Source: UBA6019 sp035535055
Lineage (GTDB): Bacteria; Chloroflexota; Dormibacteria; Dormibacterales; Dormibacteraceae
DNA: 19,032 nucleotides
NCBI GenBank assembly: GCA_035535055.1
Contig: DATLQT010000022.1
Span: 1 to 19,032, forward strand
Reading direction: 5' to 3'
The position numbers were made by a program, and so were the translations under genes. Under the pieces are notes generated by a model. The model ran no database searches and was not told where the DNA came from. It was given only the letters and a program-made list of their open reading frames with translations. Below are positions 7,392 to 15,741 of this stretch, in pieces; the stretch's first letter is position 1, and the number at the start of each line of letters is the position of its first letter.

Positions 7392-8550
7392 CGGCCGTCT
7401 CGTGTTCAGCCCGCCGGCGACGGAACCCGGCGTAGAGGCCGAGGTCGTAGACGATCTTCAAGGCGCCGCCGGCGAAGAAGGGAAGGCCGTAGAGCGCAGC
7501 CTGGATGGCGAGCCCGCTCAGGAGGGGCCCGGCCGCCTGCCCGATCCCCCGCACCGCCGCGGTGGTCGCCACCGCGCTCGCCCGATGGGCAGGCGGGACG
7601 ATGGAGACGATGTAGGCCTGGCGGGCCGGAACATCCATCTGCGACATCGAGAAGCGGGCCAGCAGCAGGGCCAGTGCCCAGCCGAGGTTGGGACTGAACG
7701 GAACCAGCAGCAGCAGCACGTTGCTGGGCAGGTGCGTGAAGACCATCGTGTTGACGAGGCCGAATCGATTGCCGAGGCGCCCCGACACCTCGTAGGCGGC
7801 CGCCTGGAGCAGGCCGATCGCCGCGAAGGCAGGGCCCAGGACACCCGCGCCGACGCCGAAGCGCGCGTGAAGCCAGTAGGCGATGACGGCGTTGGCGATG
7901 AAGCCGCCGCCGAGAGCGTCGAGCCCGAAGAGGGCGGCCAGGCCGGCGATCGGCCGCACGTCGAACCGCGGGCCCGGCTCCGGCCTCGCCTCGACCCGCT
8001 CTGTGAGCAGCAGGGGCAGCAGGGCGGTGACGAGGCCGATGCCGGCAAAGCCGAGGAAGAAACCCGGGTAGGCCGACGGCCCCGCGGCGAGGGTCGCGGC
8101 GAGCCCGCCGGCCGCCCCGGCCAGCGCGCCACTCAACGAATAGCGGGCGAAGGCGAGGTTGCGGCCGGGGCCGCCGACCGTCTCGGCCAGCATCGGCTGC
8201 TCGACCGAGAGGAAGGGGCCGACGTCGAGGCCGGCGGCGCCCAGCATCCCGGTCGCGCCGGCGAGGACCAGCACCACTTGATTGGTCGCGACGAAGAGGA
8301 GGCCACCGGTGATCGCCATGGCCAGCCCTGCGGCGGCCAGGACGGGGCGCCTGCCGAAGCGCCGCGACGCCGCGGCGGCGCCAAGGCCGGAGAGGGCCGC
8401 GGCCAGCAGGCCGACGGTGAGGGCCAGGCCGATCGCGGCCGAGCCGAGGCCCCGGTGCTCGAGGAGGAGGCCGAGCAACACCGGCGAGAAGCCGAACCCG
8501 AAGGCGCGCAGCACCCGGCCGAGGAGCAGCAGCGCGAGGTCGGTGCTCAT
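7387..8550 (-). CDS. Major facilitator superfamily transporter
   Basis: A 387-residue membrane protein with about 12 hydrophobic segments and a short polar loop in the middle (TERVEARPEPGPRFDVRP, about residues 185-200) separating two six-helix halves. The first inter-helix loop carries ASRRFGRRPVL near 60, matching the G-x-x-x-D/R-R-x-G-R-R/K MFS motif between helices 2 and 3. A second basic loop, VSGRLGNRFG, sits at the equivalent place in the second half. Proton-driven efflux is the common role; the substrate is unknown. The start is ATG at 8550, with an AT-rich TTTATAA directly upstream. It is divergent from sufR with 40 bases between. The broken tetR lies just beyond its 3' end, so it may have lost its regulator. 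Confidence 0.9.
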   Translation of the reverse strand: MSTDLALLLLGRVLRAFGFGFSPVLLGLLLEHRGLGSAAIGLALTVGLLAAALSGLGAAAASRRFGRRPVLAAAGLAMAITGGLLFVATNQVVLVLAGATGMLGAAGLDVGPFLSVEQPMLAETVGGPGRNLAFARYSLSGALAGAAGGLAATLAAGPSAYPGFFLGFAGIGLVTALLPLLLTERVEARPEPGPRFDVRPIAGLAALFGLDALGGGFIANAVIAYWLHARFGVGAGVLGPAFAAIGLLQAAAYEVSGRLGNRFGLVNTMVFTHLPSNVLLLLVPFSPNLGWALALLLARFSMSQMDVPARQAYIVSIVPPAHRASAVATTAAVRGIGQAAGPLLSGLAIQAALYGLPFFAGGALKIVYDLGLYAGFRRRRAEHETAG

Positions 8551-8565
8551 TTATAAACGGTCACG

Positions 8566-8573
8566 TTGATCAA
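8566..8573. promoter_or_regulatory. Palindrome TTGATCAA between the MFS gene and sufR
   Basis: A perfect eight-base palindrome in the 40-base divergent spacer, six bases upstream of the sufR -10 element. A bound protein here would sit between the -35 and -10 regions of sufR and could also affect the MFS promoter. SufR feedback is one candidate. The site is short, so chance is possible. Confidence 0.3.
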
Positions 8574-8578
8574 TTGGG

Positions 8579-8584
8579 TAGAAT
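8579..8584 (+). promoter_or_regulatory. Candidate -10 element of a leaderless sufR promoter
   Basis: TAGAAT closely matches TATAAT and ends six bases before the sufR GTG at 8591. Transcription would then begin at or next to the start codon, giving a leaderless mRNA. No ribosome-binding sequence precedes the GTG, which agrees. No convincing -35 is visible 16-18 bases upstream. Confidence 0.5.
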
Positions 8585-8590
8585 CGAAAC

Positions 8591-9196
8591 GTGGACAAGC
8601 GCAAGGACGCCATCCTCGGACTCCTGAAGGCGAATGGCCAGGCCTCCCTGGCCGAGGTCGCGGCCCACCTGGAGGTCTCCAAGCAGGGCGCCCTGCGCCA
8701 CCTCGAGGCACTGCTCGAAGAGGGACTGGTCGCCAGGGACAGCGAACCTCACCCCGGCCCCGGACGGCCCGAGCACGTTTATCAACTGACCCCGGCGGCG
8801 GCGGAGCAGTTCCCGCACGCCCACCGCGAACTGGCGGGCGAGCTCGTCCGATTCCTGTCCGCCGACCAGCTCGAGCGCTTCTTCGTCGAGCGATCGGCCC
8901 GGCTCGAGGCCGGCGCCGCGCCTCAGCTCGCCGGACACAGCCTGGAGGAGAAGGTGCGCCTCATCGGCCGCATGGCCGCGGCGTCCGGGCACATGACCGA
9001 AGTGACCGACAATGGGGATGGCACCTTCGCGATCCGGCACTGCAACTGCCCGATCGCCGACGTCGCAGCGGCCACCGGCCATCCCTGCCGCTCGGAGCAG
9101 TCGATGTACCAGCGGCTGCTGGGTACCGAGGTGGAGCGAACGACCTGGCTGGCCAATGAGGACACAGCCTGCACCTACTTGGTCAAGACCCGATAG
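8591..9196 (+). CDS. sufR: SufR-like iron-sulphur cluster sensing transcriptional repressor
   Basis: A 201-residue protein. Residues 1-70 form a winged helix-turn-helix (LAEVAAHLEVSKQGALRHLEALLEEGLV, then a GPGRPEHVYQLT wing). The C-terminal half holds four cysteines, C151, C153, C166 and C194, in the contexts HCNCPIADVA, HPCRSEQ and TACTYLV. In known SufR proteins, cysteines in this region bind a Fe-S cluster and the holo form represses suf. C153 and C166 keep the family's 12-residue gap; the third ligand expected between C166 and C194 is not a cysteine here, so C151 or another residue may take its place. It sits at the head of the suf operon, 24 bases before sufC, which supports autoregulatory control. 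The start is GTG with an apparently leaderless promoter. Confidence 0.85.
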   Translation: MDKRKDAILGLLKANGQASLAEVAAHLEVSKQGALRHLEALLEEGLVARDSEPHPGPGRPEHVYQLTPAAAEQFPHAHRELAGELVRFLSADQLERFFVERSARLEAGAAPQLAGHSLEEKVRLIGRMAAASGHMTEVTDNGDGTFAIRHCNCPIADVAAATGHPCRSEQSMYQRLLGTEVERTTWLANEDTACTYLVKTR

Positions 9197-9220
9197 GGAC
9201 TGGAGAAAGGAAAGAGATAC

Positions 9221-10002
9221 ATGGCGGACCTGGAGATCAAAGACCTGCGCGTCAGCGTCGAGAAGCGGGAGATCCTGAAGGGGATCTCGCTCGGCATCAA
9301 CAAGGGCGAAGTGCACGCCGTGATGGGCCCCAACGGGTCCGGCAAGTCGACGCTCTCGAACACGCTGATGGGCCACCCCGGCTACACCGTCGAGGGCGGC
9401 GAGGTCCTCTTCAAGGGCAGGAACATCGTCGAGCTGACGCCCGACGAGAGGAGCCGCATGGGCATCTTCTTGGCCCTCCAGTACCCGATCGTGGTACCGG
9501 GCATCACCATGAACAACTTCCTCCGCACCGCGCTCAACGCGCACCGCGGCTATGACGGGAAGGACAAGTCGAAGTCGGTCTCGCCGAAGGAGTTCCGCTC
9601 CCTGGTCGAGCCCTACCTCGAGACGCTGAAGATCGAGAAGGGCTTCCTCAGCCGCTACATCAACGAGGGCTTTTCGGGCGGCGAGAAAAAGCGGGTCGAG
9701 ATCCTCCAGATGGCGGTCCTCAAGCCCGAGATCGCGATCCTCGACGAGACCGACTCCGGCCTCGACATCGACTCCATTAAGTACGTCAGCGAGGCGATCC
9801 AGAAGATGCGGGGCCCGGACCTCGGCGTCCTCATCATCACCCACTACACCCGGATCCTGGAATTCATCCAGCCCGACTTCGTCCACGTCCTGGTCAACGG
9901 CAACTTCGTCCTCTCCGGCGGACCGGAGGTGGCCGACCAGCTGGAGGCCAAGGGCTATTCGGAGTGGGTTGACGAACCCGCCGCAGAGGAGGTGAGCGCG
10001 TA

Positions 10003-10003
<1 letters not shown>
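9221..10003 (+). CDS. sufC: SufC, ABC-type ATPase of the SufBCD Fe-S scaffold
   Basis: A cytoplasmic ATPase of 260 residues that drives conformational change of the SufBCD complex during cluster assembly. Visible motifs are Walker A GPNGSGKST at 36-44, the Q-loop region LALQYP near 84-89, the ABC signature FSGGEKKR at 151-158, Walker B IAILDE at 171-176 followed by TDSGLD, and the switch histidine H208 in ITHYTR. Length is normal for the family. A purine-rich AAAGGAAAGAG about six bases before the ATG is a good ribosome-binding site, one of the few clear ones in the operon. The TAA stop overlaps the sufB ATG by one base. SufC comes before sufB here, unlike the common actinobacterial B-D-C order. 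Confidence 0.97.
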
Positions 10004-11412
<1,409 letters not shown>

Positions 11413-11414
11413 CT

Positions 11415-12683
11415 GTGCCTCTCTCCCTGGCATCCGTGGAGGAGATCGCCAGCCTCCACGGGGAACCCGACTGGCTGCGCGCTCGGCGCCGTGAGGCGTG
11501 GGACGTCTACGAGAGGATCGGCCTGCCCGACCGGTCCCTGGAGGAGTGGCGCCGGGTCGACTTCAAGGGCTTCAAGTTCGACGACTTCGCGCCCTTTGAA
11601 TCCGCCAACGGCGGGCCCCCGGGCCTTCCGATCGAGGGCGCCGCGGGCGTGCTCCGGCAGCGGGGCTCGGAGCCGGGGAAGGTCGAGGTGGACGAGGAGC
11701 TCACCCGCAAGGGCGTCGTCTTCATGCCGCTCAGCCAGGCCGCCCGCGAGCATCCCGAGCTGGTCCGCGACCGCCTCTTCAGCGAGGTGACGGCCGACCG
11801 GGACAAGTTCGCCGCGGCCCACGCCGCGCTCTTCAGCGGCGGAACCCTGCTCTACGTGCCCGACAACGTCGAGATCGAGCGGCCCATCCTCGGCCAGTTC
11901 TGGTCCAGCGGAGGCGGCGCGGCCGTGCTCCCCCACACCCTGATCGTCGCCGGCCGCAATTCGCGCTTCAACTACCTCGACGAGTTCCTCTCGCCGTCGC
12001 TGGAGTCGGCCGCCTTCACCAGCGGCTCGGCCGAGATCTTCGTCGGCGAGGGCGCCGAGGTCGGCTATGTGTCCCTCCAGAAATGGGGCCGCCACGCCTA
12101 CCAGTTCGCCAACCAGCGGGCCCACATCGCCAAGGACGGCCGGGTCAGGATCTTCAACATCACCCTCGGCGGCCGCTTCGCCAAGGTCCGCTGCGAGGCC
12201 AACCTCCAGGGCCGGGGCGCCTCGGCGGAGCTGAAGGGCGTCTACTTCGCCTCCGGCGACCAGTTCTTCGACTTCCACACCCTCCAAGACCACCAGGTCG
12301 GCGACACCACCAGCGACCTTCTCTTCAAGGGCGCGCTGCAGGACACCTCGCGGGCGGTCTACGCCGGATTGATCCGGATCGAGAAGGGCGCCGCGCGTTC
12401 CGACGCCTACCAGGCCAACCGCAACCTGGTGCTCTCCGACAAGGCGAAGGCGACCTCCATCCCGATGCTGGAGATCGACAACAACGACGTCCGCTGCACC
12501 CACGGCGCCACCGTCGGCCCGGTCGACCCGATGAGCCTCTTCTATCTCACCTCGCGCGGCATCCCGCGGCCGGCCGCCCAGCGGATGATCGTCCAGGGCT
12601 TCTTCGGCGAGGTCGTCGACCGGATCCCCTTCGAGCAGGCTCGCAGGCTGGTCGAGGAGGAGCTGGAGGCGAGGCTTGGCTAG
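11415..12683 (+). CDS. sufD: SufD, Fe-S cluster assembly scaffold subunit
   Basis: A 422-residue partner of SufB in the SufBC2D scaffold. The N-terminal helical part has the SufD-like EPDWLRARRREAWDVYERIGLPDRSLEEWRRVD pattern (read with breaks). The beta-helix has SGGTLLYVPDNVEIERPI, and the C-terminal part ends in IDNNDVRCTHGATVGPVDP and LFYLTSRGIPRPAAQRMI, the conserved SufB/SufD ending with C-T-H-G. The start is GTG at 11415, two bases after the sufB stop; no ATG fits the family N-terminus. The gene's end overlaps the TTG start of the Rieske gene by eight bases. Confidence 0.96.
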   Translation: MPLSLASVEEIASLHGEPDWLRARRREAWDVYERIGLPDRSLEEWRRVDFKGFKFDDFAPFESANGGPPGLPIEGAAGVLRQRGSEPGKVEVDEELTRKGVVFMPLSQAAREHPELVRDRLFSEVTADRDKFAAAHAALFSGGTLLYVPDNVEIERPILGQFWSSGGGAAVLPHTLIVAGRNSRFNYLDEFLSPSLESAAFTSGSAEIFVGEGAEVGYVSLQKWGRHAYQFANQRAHIAKDGRVRIFNITLGGRFAKVRCEANLQGRGASAELKGVYFASGDQFFDFHTLQDHQVGDTTSDLLFKGALQDTSRAVYAGLIRIEKGAARSDAYQANRNLVLSDKAKATSIPMLEIDNNDVRCTHGATVGPVDPMSLFYLTSRGIPRPAAQRMIVQGFFGEVVDRIPFEQARRLVEEELEARLG

Positions 12684-12984
12684 GCTGCGCGTCGCCACCA
12701 CCGACGAGATCGCCGTCGATTCGATGAAGCACTTCCAGCACGGCGACCTGCAGCTCTGCGTCGCCCACGCCGAGAACGGCGAGTTCTACTGCCTCAACGA
12801 CATCTGCACCCACGAGGAGTTCAACCTCTCCGACGGCGAGCTTTGGGGCCTCGAGGTCGAGTGCCCACAGCACGCCTCCCGCTTCGACCTCCGGGACGGC
12901 CACGTCACCGGTCTGCCGGCGGTCGTGGCGGCCAGGACCTACCCGGTCACCGTGGAAGGAGGCGACGTCTACGTCGACGTCTGA
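12676..12984 (+). CDS. Rieske-type [2Fe-2S] ferredoxin (NirD/biphenyl dioxygenase ferredoxin-like)
   Basis: A small soluble protein of 102 residues with the Rieske ligand motifs C44-T-H46 and C63-P-Q-H66, separated by 16 residues, followed by the typical SRFDLRDGHVTGLPA turn. It would carry electrons through a Cys2His2-bound [2Fe-2S] cluster. It has no membrane anchor, so it is of the soluble ferredoxin type. The start is TTG at 12676 inside the end of sufD; the next in-frame candidates would cut into the first strand. Its place between sufD and sufS suggests that it donates electrons for cluster assembly, which is inference. One base separates its stop from the sufS start. Confidence 0.92.
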   Translation: MARLRVATTDEIAVDSMKHFQHGDLQLCVAHAENGEFYCLNDICTHEEFNLSDGELWGLEVECPQHASRFDLRDGHVTGLPAVVAARTYPVTVEGGDVYVDV

Positions 12985-12985
12985 G

Positions 12986-14206
12986 ATGGCAGGGCTGAAA
13001 CCGATCGACGTCGACGAGGTCCGGAAGGACTTCCCGATCTTCGAGACCGGCGTCGTCTACCTCGACAGCGCCAACACCTCGCAGCGACCGCGCCAGGTGC
13101 TGGCGGCGATGGATGAATACCACACCAGGTTCAACGCCAACATCCACCGCGGCGCCTACCGCTTCAGCGAGATCGCCACCGAGCGCTACGAGGCGACCCG
13201 CGAGAAGGCGAAGCGCTACATCAACGCGCGCTCGACCCGCGAGATCGTCTACACCCGGGGTACCACCGAGGGCATCAACCTGGTGGCCTACGGCTGGGGC
13301 CGCAAGAACGTCAAGGCGGGCGACCTGATCGTGCTCACCATCCTCGAGCACCACTCCAACATCGTCCCCTGGCAGATCCTGGCCGCCGAGAAGGGCGCCC
13401 GCATCGAGTGGGTCGACATCGACGACTCCGGTCGCCTGCGCCAGGACCAGTTCGCCGACCTGCTGAAGCAGGAGCCGAAGCTGGTCGCCTTCGGGCAGGT
13501 CTCCAACGCGATGGGCACGGTCAACCCGGTCGTCGAGATGACGGCCGCGGCCAAGGCGGCGGGCGCGACGGTGCTGGTGGATGGCGCCCAGGGCGCTCCC
13601 CACGCCGGCATCGACGTCCAGGCGGCGAGGTGCGACTTCTACGCCTTCAGCTCCCACAAGATGCTGGGGCCGACGGGGGCGGGAATCCTTTATGGGCGTC
13701 GCGAGGTTCTGGAGGAGATGGATCCCTTCCTGGCCGGCGGCGACATGATCCGGAGCGTCCGCAAAGAGGGCGCCACCTACGCCGACATACCGACCCGTTT
13801 CGAGGCCGGCACCATGCCGATCGCCCAGGTGATCGGGCTCGGCGCCGCCTTCGACTACCTGGACTCGGTCGGGCTGGACCGGGTGCGCGCCCACGAGCGC
13901 GACCTCACCGAGTACGCGCTGGAGGCGCTCGGCGAGGTGCCCGGCGTCACCCTCTTCGGGCCGCCGGCGAGCGAGAGGGCCGGGGTCGTCTCCTTCGCCG
14001 TCGAGGGCATCCATCCGCACGACCTGGCCACCATCTTGGACCGCCACCGGGTGGCGATCCGGGCCGGCCACCACTGCGCCCAGCCGCTGATGAACCGGCT
14101 CGACGTGACGGCGACCGCCCGCGCCTCCTTCTACCTCTACAGCAGGCGGGACGAGATCGAGGTCTTGGTCGAGGGCGTCCGCGACGCCCAGAGGATCTTC
14201 GCGTGA
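12986..14206 (+). CDS. sufS: SufS, PLP-dependent cysteine desulfurase (class II)
   Basis: A 406-residue enzyme that removes sulphur from L-cysteine, leaving alanine and an enzyme persulphide. It has the aminotransferase class V fold. Key residues are H122/H123 in LEHHSN over the PLP ring, D199 and Q202 in VLVDGAQGAPH, the Schiff-base lysine K225 in FSSHKMLGPTG, and the catalytic C364 in RAGHHCAQPL, a group II loop. The length is normal. It starts with ATG one base after the Rieske stop, and its TGA overlaps the GTG start of the SufU gene. The sulphur acceptor is presumably the SufU-type protein encoded next. Confidence 0.96.
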   Translation: MAGLKPIDVDEVRKDFPIFETGVVYLDSANTSQRPRQVLAAMDEYHTRFNANIHRGAYRFSEIATERYEATREKAKRYINARSTREIVYTRGTTEGINLVAYGWGRKNVKAGDLIVLTILEHHSNIVPWQILAAEKGARIEWVDIDDSGRLRQDQFADLLKQEPKLVAFGQVSNAMGTVNPVVEMTAAAKAAGATVLVDGAQGAPHAGIDVQAARCDFYAFSSHKMLGPTGAGILYGRREVLEEMDPFLAGGDMIRSVRKEGATYADIPTRFEAGTMPIAQVIGLGAAFDYLDSVGLDRVRAHERDLTEYALEALGEVPGVTLFGPPASERAGVVSFAVEGIHPHDLATILDRHRVAIRAGHHCAQPLMNRLDVTATARASFYLYSRRDEIEVLVEGVRDAQRIFA

Positions 14207-14613
14207 ACTCCGGCAACCCCGACGAGCAGTTCTACCGCGAGTACATCCTCGACCACTACAAGAACCCGCGGAACTTCGGCCGGCTGGAGTCGCCGACGAT
14301 CTCCCACGAGGAGGACAACCCCCTCTGCGGCGACGTCATCGGGATGGACCTGGCCGTCGAGGACGGGAAGATCGCCGACGTGCGCTTCCACGGCCGCGGC
14401 TGCGCCATCTCGCAGGCGTCCGCCTCGCTGCTCACCGAGCGGATCAAGGGGCTGACGGTCGAGGAGGCGCGCAAGATCAACAAGGAGGACGTCTTCGAAG
14501 AGCTCGGTATCGAGATCTCACCCGCGCGCATCAAGTGCGCACTGCTGTCACTGAAGGTGTTGAAGGTCGGAGCCTGGGGTCTGGGAGACTGGACCGGAGA
14601 GGAGGAGGAATGA
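14203..14613 (+). CDS. sufU: SufU-type sulphur-transfer/scaffold protein with IscU-like cysteine spacing
   Basis: A 136-residue protein. LDHYKNPRNFG near the N-terminus, NPLCGD with C42 and D44, GCAISQASAS with C67, and IKCALLSLKVL with C112 give the family's C-D-C-C ligand set. In Firmicute SufU these bind zinc and accept sulphur from SufS. Two things differ from textbook SufU: C67 to C112 is 45 residues, close to IscU, so the 18-21 residue insertion described for SufU is nearly absent. Yet the residue before the last cysteine is Lys (K111), as in SufU, not the His of IscU. The GTG start overlaps the sufS stop (GTGA), and the TGA stop overlaps the rhodanese ATG (ATGA). Confidence 0.9.
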   Translation: MNSGNPDEQFYREYILDHYKNPRNFGRLESPTISHEEDNPLCGDVIGMDLAVEDGKIADVRFHGRGCAISQASASLLTERIKGLTVEEARKINKEDVFEELGIEISPARIKCALLSLKVLKVGAWGLGDWTGEEEE

Positions 14614-14948
14614 GCGCGCAGACGAACCAGGAGGAGGGCTTTAAAGAGGCCCCGGTGGACGAGGTCAAGCGTCTGATCGACGAGGGCTACGAGGTGGTCG
14701 ACGTCCGCGAGGACTGGGAGTGGGAGCGCGGCCACATCCCCGGCGCGCGGCACGTCGTCCTGGGCAAGATCCTGGCCAATCCGACCGGCCACGAATTCCG
14801 CGACCGGACGGTCTTCCAGTGCCAGGTCGGCGAGCGCTCAGCGGTCGCCTCCGAGATGGCGGTCGCGCTGGGGGTGAAGGACGTCGTCAACTTCCGGGGC
14901 GGCTTCGGCGCCTGGAAGGAGGCCGGCCTGCCGGTGGAGAAGCCATGA
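14610..14948 (+). CDS. Single-domain rhodanese (sulphurtransferase)
   Basis: A 112-residue single rhodanese domain. It shows EVVDVREDWEWERGHIPGARHV near 28-49 and the active loop C71-Q-V-G-E-R-S, where C71 carries the persulphide, followed by NFRGGFGAWKEAGLPV at the C-terminus. It is cytoplasmic, with no signal peptide. Longer in-frame openings exist upstream, but the ATG at 14610 overlaps the sufU stop by four bases and gives the normal domain size. It lies between sufU and sufT in a tightly packed suf operon, so a role in passing sulphur to or from the Suf machinery is plausible. This position is not standard for suf operons. Confidence 0.92.
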   Translation: MSAQTNQEEGFKEAPVDEVKRLIDEGYEVVDVREDWEWERGHIPGARHVVLGKILANPTGHEFRDRTVFQCQVGERSAVASEMAVALGVKDVVNFRGGFGAWKEAGLPVEKP

Positions 14949-15268
14949 GCGAGGCCATGACCGCCGTCGACGAGGGGGTGGTGCTGGAGAAGCTGCACGA
15001 GTGCTTCGACCCCGAGATCCCCGTCAACATCGTCGACCTCGGGCTGATCTACGAGATCAACGTCAACAGGGAGAAGGAGCGGGTCGACGTGAAGATGACC
15101 CTCACGGCCCTCGGCTGCCCCATGGCCGGCGAGGTGATGAGCGACGTCCGCGACCACCTGCTCGAGATCCCCGGCGTCAAGGACGCCGGCGTCGAGATCG
15201 TCTACGACCCGCCTTGGACCCCCGAGCGCATGACCGAGGATGCGCGCTGGGAACTGGGGATGGTCTGA
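14945..15268 (+). CDS. sufT: SufT, MIP18/DUF59-family Fe-S maturation factor
   Basis: A 107-residue DUF59 protein. It has the family signature DPEIPVNIVDLGLIYEINV at about 22-40, the conserved cysteine C58 in TALGCPMAGE, and the closing DPPWTPERMTEDARWELG. SufT proteins help deliver or mature Fe-S clusters on target enzymes and are often encoded at the 3' end of suf operons, as here. The ATG overlaps the rhodanese stop (ATGA). It is the last clear gene of the operon; about 470 non-coding bases follow. Confidence 0.93.
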   Translation: MSEAMTAVDEGVVLEKLHECFDPEIPVNIVDLGLIYEINVNREKERVDVKMTLTALGCPMAGEVMSDVRDHLLEIPGVKDAGVEIVYDPPWTPERMTEDARWELGMV

Positions 15269-15688
15269 TGAGTCCAAGAAGGGAGCAGGCCCCCAACTTC
15301 CCGAACTCCCCGGCCCGCCTGACCGGTTAGGGGCAGCGGTCGGAACCGCCGGTCAGAGCGGCTCGGCGCGACGAATCGATTTCGACCGGAGCCACTCATT
15401 GGGGGCGGTTGAACAATTGGCTGAAAACCTAGGCCCAAATAGAGCCCTGGACCGAGATCGGGCTAATTCTCCACTAGAAGGCGGGCTGGAGGCTGGAAAA
15501 CGGCCACAAGAGAGTCTTGAGGCCGTTGAGGAGCAGGCCCAGGCATGCTTGATTCCCGGTTTGGGAGGGCTTTCGCCGAGAGCTAGGCGGCCTGGGTCTA
15601 GATCGGGCGGGTCATCGGCCGTCGCCCGAGCCAGATGCAGGGCCAAGGACCTCGCGTTGACTACGACCTCCAAAGGCGGCGGGTAGCC
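15269..15688. other. Intergenic stretch after the suf operon, no gene recognised
   Basis: About 420 bases with lower and more mixed base use than the suf genes. I see no convincing coding frame. It holds a hairpin-capable segment at 15320-15355, and a TTGACT at 15657-15662 that could be a -35 element but lacks a matching -10. Open frames on both strands have Arg/Ser/Pro-rich, low-information translations. It probably marks the boundary between the conserved operon and the accessory region. Confidence 0.5.
15320..15355 (+). terminator. Hairpin-capable sequence, possible suf operon transcript end
   Basis: TGACCG at 15320 pairs with CGGTCA ending at 15355. Inside, GCGGT and ACCGC close a CGGA tetraloop. 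The structure lies about 50 bases after the sufT stop. There is no T-run after it, so it is not a classical intrinsic terminator; it may stabilise the transcript end or be chance in GC-rich DNA. Confidence 0.3.
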
Positions 15689-15733
15689 AATAAGTCATCA
15701 CCTATTAAGTCGTAACCTAATAAGTCGTAACTT
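15689..15733 (+). repeat. Three tandem 15-bp repeats directly upstream of the ATPase gene
   Basis: The units are AATAAGTCATCACCT, ATTAAGTCGTAACCT and AATAAGTCGTAACTT, with no spacers, ending eight bases before the ATG at 15742. The consensus core is TAAGTCGTAAC. The last unit forms a perfect palindrome, TAAGT-CGTA-ACTTA, at 15721-15734, and ATTAAGT (15704) and ACTTAAT (ending 15736) form a wider inverted repeat. The block is very AT-rich against its surroundings. Regular iterons of this kind usually bind a regulator or initiator. Here they overlap the place where a promoter must lie, so an operator array is the simplest reading. Confidence 0.7.
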
Positions 15734-15741
15734 AATGTAGG

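Noticed and set aside
7369..8556. Plus-strand frame opposite the MFS gene
   Set aside because: Glu/Arg/Gln-rich antisense product; the minus strand gives a clean 12-helix transporter.
15268..15330. A 20-codon frame starting in the sufT stop (TGATG)
   Set aside because: Pro/Arg/Asn-rich and very short, ending in the hairpin region; no support beyond the overlap.
15240..15686. Frames of about 106-148 codons on both strands after sufT
   Set aside because: The translations are Arg/Ser/Gly/Pro-rich without any structure I recognise, and the base use does not look coding.
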